A program made the translations under genes and the position numbers. From the NCBI RefSeq assembly GCF_001280845.1, contig NZ_LGHP01000001.1, forward strand, positions 4,619,132 to 4,683,131: a stretch of 64,000 bases of DNA. Reading direction: 5' to 3'. Origin of the DNA: Bacillus sp. FJAT-28004 (lineage in GTDB: Bacteria > Bacillota > Bacilli > Paenibacillales > Paenibacillaceae). Below, one piece after another: positions 58,972 through 64,000 of the stretch (its first letter is position 1; every line of letters starts with the position of its first letter). Under the pieces are notes generated by a model that saw only the letters and a list, made by a program, of their open reading frames with translations, was not told the DNA's origin and made no database searches.

Positions 58972-60642
58972 ATGAGCAAAAAATACGCAATTGGTGTAGA
59001 CTACGGCACGCAATCGGGCCGAGCTGTTCTTGTGGATTTGTCTAATGGTGCCGAGGTAGCGGAGCATGTTACGCCCTATACTCACCACGTTATTGATGAG
59101 AAGCTTCCGGTATCTGGTATTAAGCTTGAGCATGACTGGGCGCTTCAGCATCCGCTTGACTATATTGAAGTGTTGGAATTGTCAGTTCCTGCTGTTATGA
59201 AGGAATCGGGTATCAACGCTGCCGATGTCATCGGATTAGGCATTGATTTTACGGCATGTACGATGCTGCCTATCGATGAAGAGGGTAAGCCTCTATGCGT
59301 ACAGGATGCCTACAAGGATAATCCGCATAGCTGGGTGAAGTTATGGAAGCATCACGCTGCTCAAGATGAGGCTAACCTTATTAATGAAATGGCTGTGCAG
59401 CGCGGTGAGAAATGGGTGCCGCGTTACGGCGGTAAAATATCATCGGAGTGGATGATGGCCAAAGCTTGGCAAATTTTGAACGAAGCGCCGGAAATTTATG
59501 AAACAACAGATAAATTCGTTGAAGCTACGGACTGGGTTATCGGCCAATTGACAGGCAATATCGTCCGCAACAGCTGCACGGCTGGTTACAAAGGCATGTG
59601 GCATAAACAGGATGGCTACCCGAGCAAGGATTTTTTCAAAGCGCTTGATTCTCGTCTAGAGAACCTGACGGAGACGAAGCTGCGGGGTGAAGTTGTACCG
59701 CTTGGCTCGAAGGCAGGAGAATTGCTTCCAGCTATGGCTGCTCGCATTGGACTTGCACCAGGCACGGCAATCGCTGTTGGCAATGTGGATGCGCATGCGG
59801 CTGTGCCGGGTGTTGGTGTCGTTACTCCAGGCAAGCTTGTTATGGCAATGGGGACATCGATCTGCCATATGCTGCTTGGAACGGAGGAGAAGGAAGTGGA
59901 AGGGATGTGCGGCGTCGTTGAGGACGGCATCATTCCGGGTTACTTTGGCTATGAAGCGGGACAATCGGCGGTTGGCGATATTTTCGAATGGTTCGTAGAG
60001 GAATCGGTACCTGCATACGTGCATCAAGAGGCAGAGCAGGCTGGCGAGAATGTACATGTTTATTTGACTCGCAAAGCCAGTGAGCTGAATGTTGGCGAAT
60101 CCGGTGTTCTGGCGCTGGATTGGTGGAACGGAAACCGTTCGGTACTGGTAGATACGGATTTGACAGGTACAATTGTCGGTCTTACATTGCTAACGAAACC
60201 TTGGGAAATTTACCGCGCCCTTCTTGAAGCAACGGCATTTGGCACTCGCAAAATTGTCGATGCGTTCCACAGCAACGGCGTTGAAGTAAATGAATTGTAT
60301 GCATGCGGCGGTTTGCCGCAGAAAAACGCTCTGCTCATGCAGATTTATGCAGACGTAACGAATCGTGAGATCAAGGTCGCAGCATCCAAGCAAACGCCTG
60401 CGCTTGGTGCTGCGATGTTTGGAGCAGTAGCGGCGGGCGCCGCGAAAGGTGGATTCGACAGCATCGTTGATGCGGCTCAGAAGATGGCTCGCGTACGCGA
60501 AGAAACGTTCAAGCCGATTCCGGCAAACGTTGCGGTCTACGAGAAGCTCTATGCGGAGTATAACTTGCTGCATGACTACTACGGACGCGGTGCTAATGAT
60601 GTTATGAAACGTCTTAAGGCTATTAAAGAAGAGCAAGCTTAA
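58972..60642 (+). CDS. araB: Ribulokinase
   Basis: A 556-residue FGGY-family kinase that phosphorylates L-ribulose to feed araD. It opens with AIGVDYGTQSGRAVLVDL and has GLGIDFTACTMLP, the Asn/Lys-rich HSWVKLWKHHAAQ, TDWVIGQLTG, GNVDAHAAVPGVG, AMGTSICHM and LDWWNGNRS, then the ATP-binding ACGGLPQKNALLMQIYADV. It is full length for AraB (about 560). AAGGAGGA precedes the ATG. It forms an operon with araD under AraR. Confidence 0.96.
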   Translation: MSKKYAIGVDYGTQSGRAVLVDLSNGAEVAEHVTPYTHHVIDEKLPVSGIKLEHDWALQHPLDYIEVLELSVPAVMKESGINAADVIGLGIDFTACTMLPIDEEGKPLCVQDAYKDNPHSWVKLWKHHAAQDEANLINEMAVQRGEKWVPRYGGKISSEWMMAKAWQILNEAPEIYETTDKFVEATDWVIGQLTGNIVRNSCTAGYKGMWHKQDGYPSKDFFKALDSRLENLTETKLRGEVVPLGSKAGELLPAMAARIGLAPGTAIAVGNVDAHAAVPGVGVVTPGKLVMAMGTSICHMLLGTEEKEVEGMCGVVEDGIIPGYFGYEAGQSAVGDIFEWFVEESVPAYVHQEAEQAGENVHVYLTRKASELNVGESGVLALDWWNGNRSVLVDTDLTGTIVGLTLLTKPWEIYRALLEATAFGTRKIVDAFHSNGVEVNELYACGGLPQKNALLMQIYADVTNREIKVAASKQTPALGAAMFGAVAAGAAKGGFDSIVDAAQKMARVREETFKPIPANVAVYEKLYAEYNLLHDYYGRGANDVMKRLKAIKEEQA

Positions 60643-60656
60643 GCTGCTATTATTCA

Positions 60657-60815
60657 TTTGAAAATATACTGAAACAAACTGTATTCTCTGATCGCTTCTA
60701 TGCGGATAAGGAATTCGAATCAGAAGGCTCATTGACTCGTGCGGAGCTTGCGGCGATTTGCTATGAAGATGGCAGCGAAAAATCGATCGAAAGCATCAGT
60801 GATGGCGTGAAATAA
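60657..60815 (+). pseudogene. Orphan 52-residue reading frame without a start
   Basis: An open frame from TTT at 60657 to TAA at 60813-60815 encodes a peptide with FYADKEFESEG, SLTRAELAAICYEDG and SIESISDGVK. It has no ATG or GTG in a usable place and no ribosome site. Its regular composition suggests the tail of a lost gene, but I cannot name the family. It is the only notable content of the 336-bp araB-61 kb gap besides the terminator. Confidence 0.3.
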
Positions 60816-60828
60816 ACAACATTAATAG

Positions 60829-60881
60829 AAGCGGTCTATCTGTTCACAGTGTAATGTGACGATGATAGGCTGCTTTTTTAA
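60829..60881 (+). terminator. Terminator after the ara operon
   Basis: AGCGGTCTATC (60830-60840) pairs with GATAGGCTGCT (60864-60874, with G-U), followed by TTTTTT. Confidence 0.75.
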
Positions 60882-60978
60882 TTTGCCTCCATTTCCCACT
60901 AATAAAAAATGGAGATCATTTACTTTTTGATATAGAATAGATAGATATGTTTAGAGAGAAACGTGGGCTGGGGGATGA

Positions 60979-62238
60979 ATGGAAGTGTATTGCCATCATT
61001 GTGAAAAAAAACAGACAGATGATGCCATCTATTGCAGCCAGTGCGGCAGATTGCTTGCTGATGGAGAAGAAGCTGCAGCGACTGTAAGTGATGAGCGGTC
61101 TATGGTTTTAATGGAGCGGGCTGCTTCTGAAGAGACAGACTTAGTAAGCCAGCATTCAAGTAAACCGAAAACTACGCGGAGACGTAGAGTAAAGGGTTCT
61201 ATTTGGGCATGGTTGATGCCTATTATATTTGCCCTTGTTACGGCTGGTTCTGTATTTAGTTACTATATATATGAATCTGAAATAAATGATAGAGTCATTA
61301 AGCTGCATGTCGAGGCGAAGGCAGAGGCGTTAGCAGGGAAATATGAAAAAGCGCAGAAGCTGCTGCAGGAAGCTTCAGATGCGCGTCCAGGTTATGGCGC
61401 GTTGCAGAAGGATGCCGAGATCATTGCCCTTGTCGCAGAACTTGCGCAGTCGATCACAGCTGCCGGAAAGCAGCTAGAGGAGCAAAAGCTTGAAGAAGCA
61501 GAACAGATGCTAGATCGGATAAGCGGCGAATTGAAGGGACATAAAGAGCCGATCTATGTAAGGATTAAGCATCAGCTTGATGATTATACGGTTAAGCTTG
61601 GTGTCATGAAGCTGACGGAAGAACTCGCAGATCTGAATACAATTGATGAGCTGGAGTCAAAGCTTAACGTCGCGAATCAATTAGACGGTGAAGAGGCGCT
61701 TGCTTTAAAAGAGCAAATTGTAGCCAAAATCGTGGATATAAGTTATAAGGAAGCAGAAGCATTACTTAAGAAGAAAAATTATTCGGATGCGTTGGCATTG
61801 ACGGACAGAGCGCTGGTTTTTGCCAAGGATAATGAGCGAATTATGACGCTCGCCAAAAAGATTGCTGAGGCACAAACTGATTACGAGAAAAGGGAACAAC
61901 GGCGATTAGAGCAAGCGATGCAGCAAGCAGCGGCAGAGGATTTGAAAAATCAGACGGCAGCAGTCGAGGTAGTGAAAATTGAGTCGACGCTCGATGAGTT
62001 CGGAGATTTAAGTATTGTAGGCGAGCTGAAAAATGCTGCTACTCGGCCTATTTACTCCATAAGCGTTCAATTTATCGTCTATGATGCTGATGGCAAAGAG
62101 GTAGGCAAGGGGACGGCTGAGGCAACGCCGGATTATGTAGATCCAGGTCAGAAGATCACCTTTACCAGTACGGTTTATGGCGTTTATGTTGAGAATACTA
62201 CCGTCGTCGTTGATCATGCGATTTGGTATTTGGATTAA
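60979..62238 (+). CDS. Zinc-ribbon membrane protein with helical repeats and FxLYD domain
   Basis: A 419-residue protein. Residues 5-25 are a zinc ribbon with two CxxC pairs (CHHCEKKQ, CSQCG). A membrane helix is at about 75-97 (WAWLMPIIFALVTAGSVFSYYIY). From about 105 to 325 it is helical, TPR-like or coiled coil, with repeated A-A-L--K-Y--A patterns. The C-terminal 90 residues resemble the FxLYD domain (FGDLSIVGELKNAATRPIYSI). The ribbon is cytoplasmic and the rest outside the cell. It starts 13 bases before the protease gene and is probably its operon partner in envelope stress or quality control. The function is unknown. Confidence 0.75.
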   Translation: MEVYCHHCEKKQTDDAIYCSQCGRLLADGEEAAATVSDERSMVLMERAASEETDLVSQHSSKPKTTRRRRVKGSIWAWLMPIIFALVTAGSVFSYYIYESEINDRVIKLHVEAKAEALAGKYEKAQKLLQEASDARPGYGALQKDAEIIALVAELAQSITAAGKQLEEQKLEEAEQMLDRISGELKGHKEPIYVRIKHQLDDYTVKLGVMKLTEELADLNTIDELESKLNVANQLDGEEALALKEQIVAKIVDISYKEAEALLKKKNYSDALALTDRALVFAKDNERIMTLAKKIAEAQTDYEKREQRRLEQAMQQAAAEDLKNQTAAVEVVKIESTLDEFGDLSIVGELKNAATRPIYSISVQFIVYDADGKEVGKGTAEATPDYVDPGQKITFTSTVYGVYVENTTVVVDHAIWYLD

Positions 62239-62250
62239 GGGGGAGATGAG

Positions 62251-63369
62251 ATGATAAAACGAGCTTGGATTAGCGTCATCGCTTCTACTCTCATTGTATG
62301 TGGAGGATTGGCAGCTGCGCTTGCCATTCATTCTGAGGTGCCAAGCAGGCTGACAGGAAAGCCATTGCTTGCGGTAGTTGAAGAGACGAAGCAGAAGTCT
62401 CTTAAGGATATTATTTTTGAAACGCAGAAGCTGGTCGTCATGATTGAAAATGAAAACGGGGATCAAGGCTCAGGCTTCCTTTATAATGTAAAGGGGGATC
62501 TTATTACGAACGCACATGTCGTAGCAGGGTCTCATTTGGTAAAAATAAAAACGGCGGACGCGCGCGAGTTGGACGGTGAGGTAATCGGTATTAGCACGGA
62601 TACCGATATTGCGGTTGTTCGTGTGAAGGATTTGGCTGGAACGGAGCCGCTGCAGGTTGAACGAGAGGAAAGAGCGGAAGTCGGCGACGAAGTGCTCGCT
62701 GTAGGCAGTCCGCTCGGTTTTCAAAATACGGTTACAACCGGCATTATTAGCGGACTAGGAAGAAGCTTCAAAATTGATTCTTACTTGTATTCGGATCTTT
62801 ATCAAATTTCTGCGCCAATTGCTCCTGGCAACAGCGGAGGACCGCTTGTAGATCAGAAAACTGGATCGGTTCTGGGCATAAACTCTGCTGGTTATGAGCA
62901 AGGCTCAATAGGGTTTAGTATTCCAATTGCTAACGTAATCGATATCGTTGAAGGCTGGTCTAACGAGCCCATGACTGAGCTGCCTGATCTAGAGCTTTCA
63001 GATAAGGAACTTTCGATGGAGGAAGAAACGAAGATAGAGGAATATGCCGATTATCTCGTTACTCATTTTTACGATAGCTTGAACAACGCCGATTACGTCT
63101 ATGCCTATTCATTGCTAGGCGGCAATTGGAAGGAAGGTACGAGTTACGAGAAGTTCAGGGCAGGTTACTTGGGGACGCTGAATGTGGTCATTGAGAATAT
63201 GCATGTCACGGAGAGCAGAGAAAATAAAGCAACTGTTATCGCGGTCATCTCAGTGGATGAGCGGGTTGAAGGTAAATATGTGTTAAGTAAATACCAGGTG
63301 ACCTATGAGGTTGGCTATGAGAATGATCAATTAAAGCTGTTAAGTGGTAAAGGTAAAGCTATTAAGTAA
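62251..63369 (+). CDS. HtrA-like S1C serine protease without PDZ domain
   Basis: A 372-residue membrane-anchored trypsin-fold protease. An N-terminal helix (about 5-25) anchors it. The catalytic triad is His in LITNAHVVAG (about 88), Asp in STDTDIAVVRV, and Ser in APGNSGGPLV (about 195). Unlike HtrA/DegP there is no PDZ domain after about residue 235. Instead, about 270-372 form an NTF2-like alpha/beta region (YADYLVTHFYDSLNNADYVYAYSLL). GGGGGAG precedes the ATG. It follows the zinc-ribbon/FxLYD gene in the same operon. Expected to cleave or sense misfolded exported proteins. Confidence 0.88.
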   Translation: MIKRAWISVIASTLIVCGGLAAALAIHSEVPSRLTGKPLLAVVEETKQKSLKDIIFETQKLVVMIENENGDQGSGFLYNVKGDLITNAHVVAGSHLVKIKTADARELDGEVIGISTDTDIAVVRVKDLAGTEPLQVEREERAEVGDEVLAVGSPLGFQNTVTTGIISGLGRSFKIDSYLYSDLYQISAPIAPGNSGGPLVDQKTGSVLGINSAGYEQGSIGFSIPIANVIDIVEGWSNEPMTELPDLELSDKELSMEEETKIEEYADYLVTHFYDSLNNADYVYAYSLLGGNWKEGTSYEKFRAGYLGTLNVVIENMHVTESRENKATVIAVISVDERVEGKYVLSKYQVTYEVGYENDQLKLLSGKGKAIK

Positions 63370-63392
63370 GTGATTGTTCAGATGTGATTATG

Positions 63393-63449
63393 ATTAAAAA
63401 AGCTAGAAAAAGCCGATCAGGGGAGACGGCTCTTTCTAGCTTTTTTTGT
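63393..63449. terminator. Bidirectional terminator after the protease gene
   Basis: AAAAAAGCTAGAAA pairs with TTTCTAGCTTTTTTT, with inner AGCCG/CGGCT. It lies between convergent genes. Confidence 0.93.
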
Positions 63450-63505
63450 ATAGCTGCTGGGTATGCACATCAAGTTTTATTGATTTTTTTGTGCGTCAGA
63501 TCTAA

Positions 63506-64000
63506 TTAGTTATCTTCATCTGTGATTTCGATTTCATCCTCACGCAAGACAGGACTCAAAAAGAGCTCAAGAGCTACAGAGTCATATCGCTGAAGAGGGA
63601 AGCTGAGAAACGATGCTGGAATTTCTCGTCCATTCAGTACAAGTCGATAGCTGGTATTTCCGCCAATAGGAACACCGCTTACGGAAGTAATTTGACCATT
63701 AAAGCTGAAACGAACGACACCGGTTTCCGCTAGAGCCTGATAGATGGTCAAACCCGGCCGGAAAGGAATGCGATACGCCTGCGTTATGTTAGGGAACGCT
63801 CTTCCTCCGTTTATGACAACCGTTACGGATGCTTGTGGGCCAGCAGGAGGGAACAGCCACGGTCCACCGATCCAGAAGCCACCAGGACCAAACCCGCCGG
63901 GACCGCCGGGGCCAAATCCGCCGGGACCACCGGGGCCAAATCCGCCGGGACCACCGGGGCCAAATCCGCCGGGACCACCGGGGCCAAATCCGCCGGGACC
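63506..64000 (-). CDS. Partial gene: Gly/Pro repeats plus DUF4430-like C-terminal domain
   Basis: The C-terminal part of a protein whose start lies beyond the window. From the edge inward the frame reads tandem GPGGPGGF repeats (8 residues, 24 bp; exact units at 63914, 63938, 63962 and 63986), then a WIGGPWLFPP linker. The last about 110 residues (SVTVVINGG, PGLTIYQALAETGV, SFNGQITSVSGVPIGG, YRLVLNGREIP) resemble the transcobalamin-like DUF4430 fold. Gly/Pro repeats suggest a flexible stalk on the cell surface or a spore-coat-type protein. The open frame continues uninterrupted to base 64000, so no start is assigned. Confidence 0.7.
   Translation of the reverse strand, partial: GPGGFGPGGPGGFGPGGPGGFGPGGPGGFGPGGPGGFGPGGFWIGGPWLFPPAGPQASVTVVINGGRAFPNITQAYRIPFRPGLTIYQALAETGVVRFSFNGQITSVSGVPIGGNTSYRLVLNGREIPASFLSFPLQRYDSVALELFLSPVLREDEIEITDEDN
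63890..64000. repeat. 24-bp coding tandem repeat
   Basis: AAATCCGCCGGGACC.. units repeat exactly every 24 bp from 63914 to the window edge, with a diverged unit from about 63890. They encode GPGGPGGF on the minus strand. Confidence 0.93.

Noticed and set aside
63890..64000. CRISPR or non-coding satellite at the window edge
   Set aside because: The 24-bp units keep one open frame (GPGGPGGF) continuous with a conserved C-terminal domain, so they are coding.

Overview
The window reads as a low-to-moderate GC Gram-positive chromosome segment from a Paenibacillus-like bacterium (Paenibacillaceae). The reasons are strong AGGAGG-type ribosome sites, GTG and TTG starts, lipoprotein substrate-binding proteins with carbohydrate ABC permeases but no dedicated ATPase, CcpA-type cre sites, a PerR box, an AraR/araD/araB group with TTGTACGTACAA operators, and a very large complement of glycoside hydrolases. 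The assignment is inferred from gene content; no rRNA or other marker is present.

Layout. 1-1100: intergenic hairpin-rich direct repeats and a short tandem repeat. 1.1-9.3 kb: housekeeping genes (Vsr/DUF559-like nuclease, Dabb protein, KDPG aldolase, GH43, a decayed histidine-kinase fragment, fumarase, ABC-F ATPase, FAH-family hydrolase, Dps under a PerR box). 9.5-21.9 kb: starch/maltodextrin block, with a LacI regulator and a secreted CGTase-like GH13 enzyme with CBM20; a LacI-GH15 operon on the minus strand; and a divergent MdxEFG importer with a lipoprotein alpha-amylase. Extracellular starch is cut, oligosaccharides are imported, and GH15 (and the GH13 at 50.5 kb) finish them inside.

22.1-44.3 kb: the most striking part, about 22 kb of co-directional genes that look like an alpha-mannan utilisation locus. 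It holds GH125 exo-alpha-1,6-mannosidase, two solute-binding proteins (one fused to two carbohydrate-binding-like modules), two permease pairs, an NHL/TPR/Yip1 membrane protein, a DUF5696-like secreted protein, three GH76 paralogues (lipoprotein, cytoplasmic, secreted), a GntR-LacI hybrid regulator and a GH78 rhamnosidase. The promoters of GH125 and of the cytoplasmic GH76 share the same architecture at identical spacing: TGACATAT tandem repeats, a -10 box, then a cre site.

44.3-49.6 kb: SDR, GH127, MFS exporter and a LacI regulator that lacks a canonical start codon; two identical 16-bp operators mark the regulator and the MFS gene. 49.66-50.45 kb: seven 112-bp tandem repeats carrying 14 alternating hairpins. 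50.5-55.9 kb: cytoplasmic GH13 cyclomaltodextrinase/neopullulanase, trxB, and a two-component system. 55.9-60.8 kb: galU, then AraR with araD-araB, both promoters carrying AraR boxes. 60.9-64 kb: a zinc-ribbon/FxLYD membrane protein, an HtrA-like protease without PDZ, and the 3' part of a gene with 24-bp (GPGGPGGF) repeats running off the window.
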